From QHWK01 sp035315685 (GTDB lineage Bacteria; Acidobacteriota; Vicinamibacteria; Vicinamibacterales; CAVVIG01): a DNA stretch of 16,282 bases. Under the pieces are notes generated by a model that was not told the origin of the DNA, did no database searches, and worked only from the letters and a program-made list of their open reading frames with translations. Of the stretch, positions 6,499 to 15,836 are shown piece by piece (position 1 is the stretch's first letter; the number at the start of each line of letters is the position of its first letter). The translations under genes and the position numbers were made by a program. The stretch is taken from NCBI GenBank assembly GCA_035315685.1, contig DATFXR010000126.1, positions 1-16,282 on the forward strand, read 5' to 3'.

Positions 6499-8091
6499 AT
6501 GCGTCGAATGATCATCTGTGCGGCAGCGCTGGCGATCCTGGCAATCGCCGGGCCTCGGATCGGGGCGCAGGGCGCGGCGGCAGCGAAGCCGCCGTTGATC
6601 GACTACTCGACTGACGGCGGCGACGCCCAGCGCACCGGCTGGATTAGAGACGAAAAGATCATCTCGAAAGAAACCATCGGCGGACTGAAGCTGCAGTGGA
6701 AGCGTGAGACCGGCAACGAGCCGCGCGCCTTGCACGCGCTGATGCCGGTCCTGGTCGCCAGCAACCTGAATACGTCGTCTGGCGCGAAGCAACTGGCCAT
6801 CGTTGCCGGCATCTCGGACAACATCGTGGCGTTCGACGTGGAGACCGGCCGCATCGTGTGGCGGCGGCAGTGGGATTATCCGGGGCAAGTCGTCCCCGGT
6901 CAGGACCCGCGGCACCTCGGCTTCCTGCGGCCTGGCGGCAGCAGCGACACGCCGGTGATCGGTCCGCCCGACGCCCAGGGGCGGCGACCACTCTATTTCG
7001 TCACCGGCGACGGCATGTTGCACATTCTGAATGCCGCCGACGGCGAAGACCTGCAGCCACCGTTCAAGTTTCACATCGGCAAGGGCTGGTCGCTGAATCT
7101 CGTGGGCAACGTGCTGTGGATGGCGAACACCTACGCGGGCGTCTCGGTCGTCGCGACGAAGCTCGACGATCCGCAGCACACGATCATGACGTGGAACTCG
7201 GGCAGCGGCGGTGCATGGGGACGCCGAGGCGTCGCGGTCGATTCCACCGGCACCGCGTGGTTCACGACCGGCGACGGCATCTACGATCCGCCTCGCTATG
7301 CGAACAGCGTTGTCGGCGTCCACATCGTCGGCGACGAGCTGAAGCTGAAGGACTACTTCACGCCGTCGAACTGGCAGTGGCTGTGGAAGCGCGATCTCGA
7401 CCCGAACAACACCCCGACGATCTTCACCTACAAGGGACGTGAGCTGATTGCGGCATCCGGCAAGGAGTGCCGTCTCTATCTGCTCGATCCGAAGAACGCC
7501 GGCGGCGCGGATCATCATACGCCGCTGTACAAGACGCCGCTGTTCTGCAACGAGGAGGTGGACTTTCAGGACATGGGCAGCTGGGGCGCCGTCTCGACGT
7601 GGGAAGACACCGACGGCACGCGCTGGGTCCTCGCGCCGTTCTGGGGTCCGGTGCACTCGCAGTTCAAGGCGCCGATCATGAACACGCCGGAAGCGCGCGA
7701 GGGGGGCGTTGCCGCGTTCAAGCTCGAGGAAGTCAACGGACAGCTGCAGTTCACGGCGGCCTGGGTCTCGCGCGACATGAAGCGCGGCGAACCGGTCCTG
7801 ATCGTCAACGGCATCGTGTTCGGATACGGCAGCGGCGAGGAAACCAAGCAGGCGTTCCCCGACATCGGTCTGCAGTTCGACTCGTCGATTCGCGCCGCCA
7901 AAGGCACGCGCGCGGTGATCTACGCGCTCGACGCGCGAACCGGCAAGGAGCTCTGGTCGAGCGGCGATCAGATGCACCAGTGGAACCATTTCTCCGGCAT
8001 CACGGTCGCGAACGGCCGGGTGTTTCTCGGCACCTACGACGGCACGCTCTATTCCTTCAGCGTCGGCGCGGCCGGCGGCGGCACACCGTAG
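6499..8091 (+). CDS. Secreted PQQ-like beta-propeller protein 2 (type B)
   Basis: A 530-aa exported protein with signal peptide about 1-24 (IIGAQ-like end, IGAQ). The mature part opens with DGGDAQRTGWIRDEK and contains PQQ-like blades: IVAFDVETGRIVW (109-121), LHILNAADGEDLQPP, and near the end IYALDARTGKELWSSGDQ with WNHFSG. The central block GKECRLYLLD (321-330) and TPLFCNEEVDF (346-356) provides the only two cysteines of the mature chain, Cys324 and Cys350. Both are conserved in protein 3, so a disulfide is likely. No Gly/Pro-rich insert is present. GGAG lies 9 bases before the ATG. It is closest to protein 3, sharing SGSGG, WKRDLD, FWGP and SRDM blocks. The function is unknown; secreted propellers of this kind may be enzymes, scaffolds or binding proteins. 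Confidence 0.87.
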   Translation: MRRMIICAAALAILAIAGPRIGAQGAAAAKPPLIDYSTDGGDAQRTGWIRDEKIISKETIGGLKLQWKRETGNEPRALHALMPVLVASNLNTSSGAKQLAIVAGISDNIVAFDVETGRIVWRRQWDYPGQVVPGQDPRHLGFLRPGGSSDTPVIGPPDAQGRRPLYFVTGDGMLHILNAADGEDLQPPFKFHIGKGWSLNLVGNVLWMANTYAGVSVVATKLDDPQHTIMTWNSGSGGAWGRRGVAVDSTGTAWFTTGDGIYDPPRYANSVVGVHIVGDELKLKDYFTPSNWQWLWKRDLDPNNTPTIFTYKGRELIAASGKECRLYLLDPKNAGGADHHTPLYKTPLFCNEEVDFQDMGSWGAVSTWEDTDGTRWVLAPFWGPVHSQFKAPIMNTPEAREGGVAAFKLEEVNGQLQFTAAWVSRDMKRGEPVLIVNGIVFGYGSGEETKQAFPDIGLQFDSSIRAAKGTRAVIYALDARTGKELWSSGDQMHQWNHFSGITVANGRVFLGTYDGTLYSFSVGAAGGGTP

Positions 8092-8100
8092 GCGGTTCCC

Positions 8101-9702
8101 ATGACACGACGACTGGCAGCCCTGACCGCATACCTCGCGATCGCCGTCGCGATCGCGATCCCCCGCGCGCAGACGCAGAAGGCCGACTGGCTGACCGACG
8201 GCGGCGATCCACAGCGCACGGCGTGGCAGCGCAACGAGACCCTGCTCACGAAGGACACCGTGAAGGGGATGAAGCTGCTGTGGAAGATCAAGCTCGATAA
8301 CCAGACGCGGCAGATGCACAACCTCTTTCCGCCGCTCATCGCGGGCAGCGTGAGAACGCGCGACGGCGAGAAGGAGATCGCGGTCGTCGCCGGCGTCGCG
8401 GACAACGTCTACGCGATCGACGTCGCGAAAGGGACGCTGCTGTGGAAGAAGACGTTCGACAGCACGTTCCGCGACACGCCCGGCGGACGCGGCGGCGGCG
8501 TGCTCTGTCCCGGAGGACTGACCGCCACGCCCGTTCTCGAAAAGAAAGAAGCGGGCTCGTACATCGCGTACGCGGTGTCGTGGGATGGACGGCTCTGGAA
8601 ACTCGACGTCGCAACCGGCCAGGAGATCGAACCTCCCGCGCTGTTCCTGCCGCCCAACGGCAAGCCGTACGCGTTGAATCTGGTGAACGGCGTGATCTAC
8701 ACGTCAACGGCGCAGGGCTGCGGCGGCAACCCGAACAACTTCTACTCGTACGACCTCGCGACGAAGAAAGTCGGCAACTGGGCGCCCGGCAGCGGCGGTC
8801 TGTGGCCGCGGACGGGTCCATCGGTGGGCAAGGACGGTACGGTGTACGCGGGCAGCGGCGACGGCGACTATCTGCCGGAGGAGCAGACCTACGGCCAGGC
8901 GATGATCGGCGTGAAGCAGAACGCGCAGACGAAAGCGCTCGAACTGAAGGACTGGTACGCGCCATCGAACGCGTACTGGATGCGCAAGCGCGATCTGGAC
9001 TTCAACGCCTCGTCGCCGATTTTCGACTATCACGGCAAGGAATATCTCGTGTCATCGAGCAAGGAGTGCCGGCTCTGGCTGCTCGACACGAGCAAGCTCG
9101 GAGGCGACGACCATCGCACACCGGCGTACCGCACGCCGCTGATGTGCAACGAAGAAGTGAACTTCACGATGGGCGTGTGGGGCGCGCTCGCGACCTGGCA
9201 GGACAACGACGTGCGCTGGATCCTGACGCCGTTCTGGGGACCGAAGCATCGGCAGTTCAAGGCGGAGATCGAGCACGGGCAGGTCGTCTACGGCGCAATC
9301 ACCGCGTTCCGGCTGCAGGAGACCGGAGGCAAGCTGTCACTGACGCCGATCTGGATCTCGCGCGACATGTACATGGCCGAACCGCCGGTGATTGCCGACG
9401 GGATCGTCTTCGCCTACGGCAGCGGCGAGAGCACCACTCAGCGCTGGCCGGAACCGGGGCACGTCGGTGGCGCAGAAGGCCGCATCCAGGAATCGACGCA
9501 CGCTGTCCTCTACGCGCTCGACGCGCGGACTGGCGAGGAGTTGTGGTCGAGCGGCGAACAGATCACATCGTGGAATCATTTCACGGGTCTGTCGGTGGCC
9601 AACGGCCGCGTCTACATCGATACCTTCGACGGCATGGTCTACTGCTTCGGAGCGCCGAGCCTTCCGGCGGTCGCCGCGACCTCGCCCGGAGCCCGGCAAT
9701 GA
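8101..9702 (+). CDS. Secreted PQQ-like beta-propeller protein 3 (type B)
   Basis: A 533-aa exported protein with signal peptide about 1-24 (hydrophobic YLAIAVAIAI, then PRAQ). The mature part opens with DGGDPQRTAWQRNE, and blades include VYAIDVAKGTLLW (103-115), LWKLDVATGQEI (165-176) and LYALDARTGEELWSSGEQ near the end. It has four notable cysteines: Cys136 (LCPGGL) and Cys207 (GCGG), matching the pair in proteins 1 and 4, plus Cys323 (KECRLWLLD) and Cys349 (LMCNEEVNF), matching the pair in protein 2. It thus carries both cysteine pairs and looks intermediate between the two types. No Gly/Pro-rich insert interrupts it. It starts 9 bases after the previous stop with only a weak ribosome binding site, and its TGA overlaps the ATG of the next gene. 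The function is unknown. Confidence 0.87.
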   Translation: MTRRLAALTAYLAIAVAIAIPRAQTQKADWLTDGGDPQRTAWQRNETLLTKDTVKGMKLLWKIKLDNQTRQMHNLFPPLIAGSVRTRDGEKEIAVVAGVADNVYAIDVAKGTLLWKKTFDSTFRDTPGGRGGGVLCPGGLTATPVLEKKEAGSYIAYAVSWDGRLWKLDVATGQEIEPPALFLPPNGKPYALNLVNGVIYTSTAQGCGGNPNNFYSYDLATKKVGNWAPGSGGLWPRTGPSVGKDGTVYAGSGDGDYLPEEQTYGQAMIGVKQNAQTKALELKDWYAPSNAYWMRKRDLDFNASSPIFDYHGKEYLVSSSKECRLWLLDTSKLGGDDHRTPAYRTPLMCNEEVNFTMGVWGALATWQDNDVRWILTPFWGPKHRQFKAEIEHGQVVYGAITAFRLQETGGKLSLTPIWISRDMYMAEPPVIADGIVFAYGSGESTTQRWPEPGHVGGAEGRIQESTHAVLYALDARTGEELWSSGEQITSWNHFTGLSVANGRVYIDTFDGMVYCFGAPSLPAVAATSPGARQ

Positions 9703-11369
9703 ATCGCCGCGTCGCATGTGCGCTGGCGTGCACCGCGGTGGCGGTATCCGCGGCCGTGCTCGACGGCCAGGGTCGAGGCGCCGTCGAGTGGACCACCAGC
9801 GGGTTCGATGCGCAGCGATCGGCGTGGATTCGCAACGACCCGCGCATCTCGGTCGTGACGCTGCAGAAGCCAGGCGCGTTCGGCCCATTCAAGTTTCTCT
9901 GGAAGCTGAAGCTCGAATACGATCCGGCGGCTGCCACCGCACTGACCGAGCCGATCCTGCTCGATCGCTTGATTGGCTTCCGCGGGTTCAAGTCGATCGC
10001 CTTCGTCGCCACCGCTTCGGAAACGGTTCACGCAATCGACGTCGACGTCGGCACGACGCTCTGGAAGTATCACATCAACTACTCGGCCAGTCCGCCGCCG
10101 CTGCTCGCTGGAACTCCTGCGTGTCCGGGCGGCTTGAGCGCGGCGCTGTCGCGGCCCACGACGGTCGCGCCGTTCGCCTTCGCGGCTGGCGGCGGGGGGC
10201 GTGAGGGACGCTCGGGCGGCGGCGTCGGCGAACCCGGCCGCGGCGCGACGACGCTCGCGGTGGCAGGGCGGGGCCGCGGCGGAGCGCCAGCGCCGGCCGT
10301 CGCGCCTGCGGCGAATCCCGCCGTCGTTCCCGGGTCGGCGGCGGCCGCGGCCAATCTTGCGCCCGGTGGTTTGCCGGGCGGCGCGCGGCAGGGCGGCCCC
10401 GGCGGCGCGGGGGCTCCGTTCACGCCCGGCGCGGACGCCGCATACGTGGTCGGCAGCGATGGGTATCTCCACGCGCTCAACGTGTCGAACGGCTGGGACA
10501 ACATGACGCCAGCCCTGTTCCTGCCGGCGAACACGCGCGCAATGGGACTGGTCATCGCCACCGGCACGAGAGGGGAGGCGACGGCGTACGCGGTGACGAC
10601 GCACGGCTGCGGCAGTCAGGCCGATGCGGTGTGGGCGCTGGATCTCGCGAGCCCGAAGAAGGCGGTGGTCGCGTTCAAGGCCGACGGTGCGACAATCGCG
10701 GGAGCGTCGGGTGTCGCGCTCGGCCGCGACGGCACCGTGTATGTCGCGACGACCGATGGGCCGAACCCGATGTCGAACGCGGTCTTCGCACTCGACTCGA
10801 CGACGCTCAAGCCGAAAGCTTCATTTGCTGTTCCCAGAGCCGACTTCGTGTCGTCGCCGCTTGTCATTCCATGGAAGGACCGAGAGGCGCTGATCGTCGT
10901 CGGGCGCAGCCAGCTGTTCGTGTTCGACACGGCGACGCTTCAGACCGGGCCGGTCGCCAGCGCCTCGTATGGCGCTCCGAGCACCGATTCGGCGAGTGGC
11001 CTCGCGAGCTGGATCGACGCCAATGACGCGCGCTGGATCGCGGTTCCGAACGCGCGCGGAATCCAGACGTTCAGAGTGGTCGAGCAGAACGGACAGCTGG
11101 CGCTGCAGCCAGGCTGGACGTCGCGGGCAATCACCGGCCCGCTGCCGCCGCTCGTCGTCAATGGCGTCCTGTTCGCGATGTCGACTGGAACGCGCTCGAC
11201 GCCGGCGGTGTTGTACGCGATCGACGCTGCGAGCGCCAAGGAACTCTGGAACAGCGGCCGCGCGATCACGACGACGGTACGCGGCGGGTTGTCGGCCGGT
11301 GGAGGGAACGTGTACGTCCCCGGGGCGGACAGCACGTTGTATGCATTCGGATTCGAAATAGAGAAGTAG
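9699..11369 (+). CDS. Secreted PQQ-like beta-propeller protein 4 (type A, long Gly/Pro/Ala insert)
   Basis: A 556-aa exported protein. The start is set by an ATGA overlap with the previous gene's stop, a ggag ribosome binding site 7 bases upstream, and the signal peptide that follows (about 1-24). The frame stays open far upstream, but that part lies over protein 3 in another frame and is not coding. The mature part opens with SGFDAQRSAWIRND. Blades include VHAIDVDVGTTLW (110-122) and LYAIDAASAKELWNSG near the end. Residues about 162-244 are a low-complexity Gly/Ala/Pro/Arg-rich insert (bases about 10182-10430), longer than and at the same place as the one in protein 1. Cys142 (ACPGGL) and Cys304 (GCGS) match the pair in proteins 1 and 3. 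The function is unknown; the insert could be a flexible or surface-exposed linker. Confidence 0.86.
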   Translation: MNRRVACALACTAVAVSAAVLDGQGRGAVEWTTSGFDAQRSAWIRNDPRISVVTLQKPGAFGPFKFLWKLKLEYDPAAATALTEPILLDRLIGFRGFKSIAFVATASETVHAIDVDVGTTLWKYHINYSASPPPLLAGTPACPGGLSAALSRPTTVAPFAFAAGGGGREGRSGGGVGEPGRGATTLAVAGRGRGGAPAPAVAPAANPAVVPGSAAAAANLAPGGLPGGARQGGPGGAGAPFTPGADAAYVVGSDGYLHALNVSNGWDNMTPALFLPANTRAMGLVIATGTRGEATAYAVTTHGCGSQADAVWALDLASPKKAVVAFKADGATIAGASGVALGRDGTVYVATTDGPNPMSNAVFALDSTTLKPKASFAVPRADFVSSPLVIPWKDREALIVVGRSQLFVFDTATLQTGPVASASYGAPSTDSASGLASWIDANDARWIAVPNARGIQTFRVVEQNGQLALQPGWTSRAITGPLPPLVVNGVLFAMSTGTRSTPAVLYAIDAASAKELWNSGRAITTTVRGGLSAGGGNVYVPGADSTLYAFGFEIEK

Positions 11370-11377
11370 CGAAGCAT

Positions 11378-11382
11378 GAGGA
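11378..11382 (+). promoter_or_regulatory. Ribosome binding site of the cytochrome-HhH gene
   Basis: GAGGA, 7 bases before a GTG at 11390. It picks that GTG as the start over the ATG at 11402, for which the spacing would be too long. Confidence 0.65.
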
Positions 11383-11389
11383 CTGGAAC

Positions 11390-11851
11390 GTGAATGGGCG
11401 GATGCTCCCGACACTTGCTGTGACAACGGCCGCCTGCGTGGCCACTCTGACGGCAGCGCTGCAGGACAGGTTTCCCGATGGGCCGGGCAGGGCCGAAGTG
11501 GTGAAGGTCTGCAGCGGCTGCCACGACGCGGAGATTGTGCTCGCGAATCTGAAGACGCCGGGCGAGTGGGCGGAAACGCTGCAGAACATGGCGCAGCAGG
11601 GGGCCGAAGCGACGCCTGCCGAGTGGGGCCTCATCGAGAAGTACCTCGATCTGAACTTCGCGCTGATCGTGATCAACAAGGCGGCGGCCGAGGAACTGCA
11701 ATTGACGATGGACGTGACGCGCGACGTCGCCGACGCAATCGTGAAGTACCGGCGTGAGAACGGTCCGTTCAAGTCGGTCGACGACGTGAAGAAGGTGACC
11801 GGAGTGGACGCGGGAAAGGTGGACGCGCGGCAAAGCCGGTTCGTGTTCTGA
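11390..11851 (+). CDS. Secreted c-type cytochrome fused to a helix-hairpin-helix (ComEA-like) domain
   Basis: A 153-aa protein. A signal peptide (about 1-25) leads into a small cytochrome c segment with one haem-binding motif, CSGCH (41-45), and a candidate axial Met67. Residues about 94-145 resemble the helix-hairpin-helix domain of ComEA: INKAAAEELQL, then ADAIVKYRRENGPFKSVDDV. The GIG-type hairpin that normally contacts the DNA backbone is degenerate here (TMDVT where LPGIG would be expected), so DNA binding is doubtful and the domain may act in protein contact. It starts 20 bases after propeller 4 and is the last gene of the exported block. A redox partner role for the propellers is an inference from context. 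The whole protein is short and looks complete; the GTG start rests on the ribosome binding site. Confidence 0.85.
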   Translation: MNGRMLPTLAVTTAACVATLTAALQDRFPDGPGRAEVVKVCSGCHDAEIVLANLKTPGEWAETLQNMAQQGAEATPAEWGLIEKYLDLNFALIVINKAAAEELQLTMDVTRDVADAIVKYRRENGPFKSVDDVKKVTGVDAGKVDARQSRFVF

Positions 11852-11920
11852 CGCCGAGGCGCGGCCGCTGTGTGTGTTTCGCAGCGCAGAACGTGCACGA
11901 GTACCGGACGGCCCCGCACC

Positions 11921-11955
11921 GGGCGGTTCGACGAGGCCCTGCCACGAAACCGCCC
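11921..11955 (+). terminator. Candidate hairpin terminator after the exported-protein block
   Basis: The arms gggcggtt (11921-11928) and aaccgccc (11948-11955) are complementary and can be extended by two pairs past one bulged A. The loop is about 14 bases. Only a weak T-rich tail (atctt) follows. The position, 70 bases after the cytochrome gene and before the next transcription unit, fits a terminator, but the tail is poor. Confidence 0.3.
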
Positions 11956-12031
11956 ATCTTCGGCGTACTTGCGTGCGGCGGCCGGCTCGACTGGCGTCTT
12001 CCTGTGCGAAACCCCCGGACGCCCGTTCTTG

Positions 12032-12061
12032 TTGCTTGAAGGCCTGGGATCGCCGAAGTAT
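12032..12061 (+). promoter_or_regulatory. Candidate promoter before the cupin gene
   Basis: TTGCTT (12032-12037) and AAGTAT (12056-12061), separated by 18 bases, resemble -35 and -10 boxes in the 227-base gap 11852-12078. Transcription would begin only about ten bases before the GTG start of the cupin gene. Apart from the hairpin at 11921-11955, nothing else is recognised in this gap. Confidence 0.25.
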
Positions 12062-12078
12062 CGTCACCCGGGAGTCAC

Positions 12079-13293
12079 GTGGAAAAACGAACTGTTCAAG
12101 ACGCACTTGATGCCGGCGGCGGAGTGCTGCGGCTCGAACCCGCGTGGGTGCCGCGGACGTTCATGGTTCCCGGGCGGCGGCTGCGACTCCATCCCGATGA
12201 TCTGTACGCGCTCGGCGGCCATCGCGGCGGTATCAACGAGCGCTGGTTCTCCTCGACGACCAACGCCGACAACGGTCCGGGCACCCCGCAGGACGAAGGG
12301 CTCAGCTACGTCCGCGCGAACGGCTCGCGCTTCCTCCTGAAAGACGCCGTCGATTCGGCTGGCGACTTCCTCATCGGCGAGCGGACCATGGCGCGCGACG
12401 GCGGCTGGAACCTGCTCTGCAAGTTCTTCGACAACCTCGGCCCGATCCCGCACCACATGCACCAGAGCGAGGAGCAGGCCGCGCTTCTCGGCCGGCGAGG
12501 CAAACCCGAGGCGTACTATTTTCCGCCGCAGTACAACCAGATCTTCAACAACTTCCCGTACACCTTCATGGGTCTCGAACCGGGTACGACGAAGGCCGAC
12601 GTGCACCGTTGTCTGGAGAACTGGCGGCGCGGCGACAACGGGATTCTGAATCTCTCCCGCGCGTTCCGGCTGCAGCCCGGCACCGGATGGCAGATCAATC
12701 CGCGCATCCTGCATGCGCCGGGCTCGCTCGTCACCTATGAGCCACAGGTGAACAGCGACGTCTTCGCGATGTTCCAGTCGGAAGTCGACGGCCGGATCGT
12801 GCCGTGGGAGCTGATGACCAAGGATGTCCCGAAAGAGCATCACCACGATCTCGACTACCTCGTCGAGATGCTCGACTGGGAAGCCAACGTGAACCCGGAG
12901 TTCGCGAAGTCCAATCGCGTGTTTCCGTGTCCCGTACGTCCGTTCGCCGAGAGCGAGGCCGACGGATATCGCGAGCAGTGGGTCTGCTACGGCACCGGCT
13001 ACTACTCGGCGAAGGAATTGACCGTGCTCCCCCGGCGGACGATCGCCATCAAGGATGCGGCCGCGTACGGCCTCATCGTCGTGCAGGGGCATGGCACGCT
13101 CGGCACGCTCACCGTCTCGGCGCCGACGATGATCCGTTACGGCGACATGACCGAGGACGAGCTGTTCGTCACCGAGGACGCCGCTCGCGCGGGCATTCGA
13201 ATCGAGAACCACAGCGACACCGATGCGCTCGTCATCCTCAAGCACTTCGGTCCGGGCAATCCTGACGCGGAGCCGCTGCGGCGACGAGCCTAG
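12079..13293 (+). CDS. Mannose-6-phosphate isomerase-like cupin protein
   Basis: A 404-aa cytoplasmic protein without signal peptide. The central motif PIPHHMHQSEEQ (122-133) followed by GKPEAYYF (141-148) looks like the metal-binding cupin core of class I phosphomannose isomerases, with candidate ligands among His126, His128 and a Glu of SEEQ. A later INPRILHAPGSLVTYEPQ block (206-223) supplies a candidate further His212. It is probably a metal-dependent sugar or sugar-phosphate isomerase or a related cupin; the substrate is unknown, and a deoxyhexose is plausible from the rhamnose genes nearby. The GTG start has gggag 4 bases upstream, a rather tight spacing, but MEKRTVQDAL is a good opening and no better start is visible. 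It is followed after 23 bases by the TIM-barrel isomerase gene, so the two probably share an operon. Confidence 0.78.
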   Translation: MEKRTVQDALDAGGGVLRLEPAWVPRTFMVPGRRLRLHPDDLYALGGHRGGINERWFSSTTNADNGPGTPQDEGLSYVRANGSRFLLKDAVDSAGDFLIGERTMARDGGWNLLCKFFDNLGPIPHHMHQSEEQAALLGRRGKPEAYYFPPQYNQIFNNFPYTFMGLEPGTTKADVHRCLENWRRGDNGILNLSRAFRLQPGTGWQINPRILHAPGSLVTYEPQVNSDVFAMFQSEVDGRIVPWELMTKDVPKEHHHDLDYLVEMLDWEANVNPEFAKSNRVFPCPVRPFAESEADGYREQWVCYGTGYYSAKELTVLPRRTIAIKDAAAYGLIVVQGHGTLGTLTVSAPTMIRYGDMTEDELFVTEDAARAGIRIENHSDTDALVILKHFGPGNPDAEPLRRRA

Positions 13294-13316
13294 GGCGCAT
13301 CTCCGACGAGGTCTCC

Positions 13317-14387
<1,071 letters not shown>

Positions 14388-14426
14388 ATCAGCAATTTGG
14401 AATTTGGATTGGAATGCGTGATTACG

Positions 14427-14484
14427 GTAGCGCAGGCCTTCAGGCCTGGCAACCGCCGCGGGCAGCCCGGAAGGGCCGCGCTAC
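14427..14484. repeat. REP-like intergenic element with nested inverted repeats
   Basis: The outer arms gtagcgc (14427-14433) and gcgctac (14478-14484) are complementary. Inside, caggcct (14433-14439) and aggcctg (14442-14448) form a second, tight hairpin, and ggcagcccggaagggcc follows. The element fills most of the 14388-14517 gap together with the hairpin at 14494-14511. Just before it is an AT-rich stretch with aatttgga twice in tandem (14394-14407). It is unrelated in sequence to the repeats at 1348-1516. Confidence 0.6.
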
Positions 14485-14493
14485 GGCAGTAGT

Positions 14494-14511
14494 GTCCGGC
14501 TTTAGCCGGAC
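14494..14511. repeat. Perfect hairpin just before the Gfo/Idh start
   Basis: The arms gtccggct (14494-14501) and agccggac (14504-14511) pair perfectly around a two-base loop. It ends 12 bases before the chosen start codon and 2 bases before its ribosome binding site. It could be part of the REP-like spacer, or it could modulate translation or transcript ends; no T-tract follows. Confidence 0.6.
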
Positions 14512-14513
14512 CC

Positions 14514-14518
14514 AGGGA
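14514..14518 (+). promoter_or_regulatory. Ribosome binding site of the Gfo/Idh gene
   Basis: AGGGA, 5 bases before the ATG at 14524. The ATG at 14518 overlaps this site and would have no usable spacing, so the later ATG is preferred. Confidence 0.5.
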
Positions 14519-14523
14519 TGCGC

Positions 14524-15680
<1,157 letters not shown>

Positions 15681-15684
<4 letters not shown>

Positions 15685-15836
15685 AACGCACGATCGCGAC
15701 GCTCGAGATCGTGCTGGCGGCAACCGTTGCGGCGCTGCCGCCCGGTTCTTCGTATCGTCATCCACGACGCTGCTGCATCGGCGGTCCGACGTGCATCTGG
15801 AAGCCGAGCAGCCCGCCCTGGTTCAAGAACCTGTGA
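15681..15836 (+). CDS. Small ORF of 51 aa linking the oxidoreductase and rhamnulokinase genes (uncertain)
   Basis: The ATG overlaps the stop of the Gfo/Idh gene (ATGA) and the TGA overlaps the GTG start of rhamnulokinase (GTGA). It encodes a short hydrophobic N-terminus (TLEIVLAATVAAL) followed by a basic, Cys- and Pro-rich tail (RHPRRCCIGGPTC). I recognise no family. It could be a real small protein, a coupling ORF that delivers ribosomes to the kinase start, the remnant of a signal peptide from a lost gene, or chance in GC-rich DNA. Its start has no strong ribosome binding site (cagg, 7 bases upstream). Confidence 0.3.

Noticed and set aside
5650..8319. Very long antisense open frame (889 codons) across propeller genes 1 to 3
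   Set aside because: It lies opposite genes with signal peptides, clear propeller motifs and good ribosome binding sites. Its own translation is Arg/Asp/Val-rich with no recognisable domain. Such frames are expected in GC-rich coding DNA.
8442..9698. In-frame upstream extension of propeller 4 over protein 3
   Set aside because: The translation is Arg-rich noise in a shifted frame of protein 3. The signal peptide, ATGA overlap and ribosome binding site place the real start at 9699.
4864..11369. Calling the propellers PQQ-dependent alcohol dehydrogenases
   Set aside because: The blade motifs fit, but I see no adjacent Cys-Cys pair and cannot verify the active-site Asp or calcium ligands, so only PQQ-like propeller is supported.
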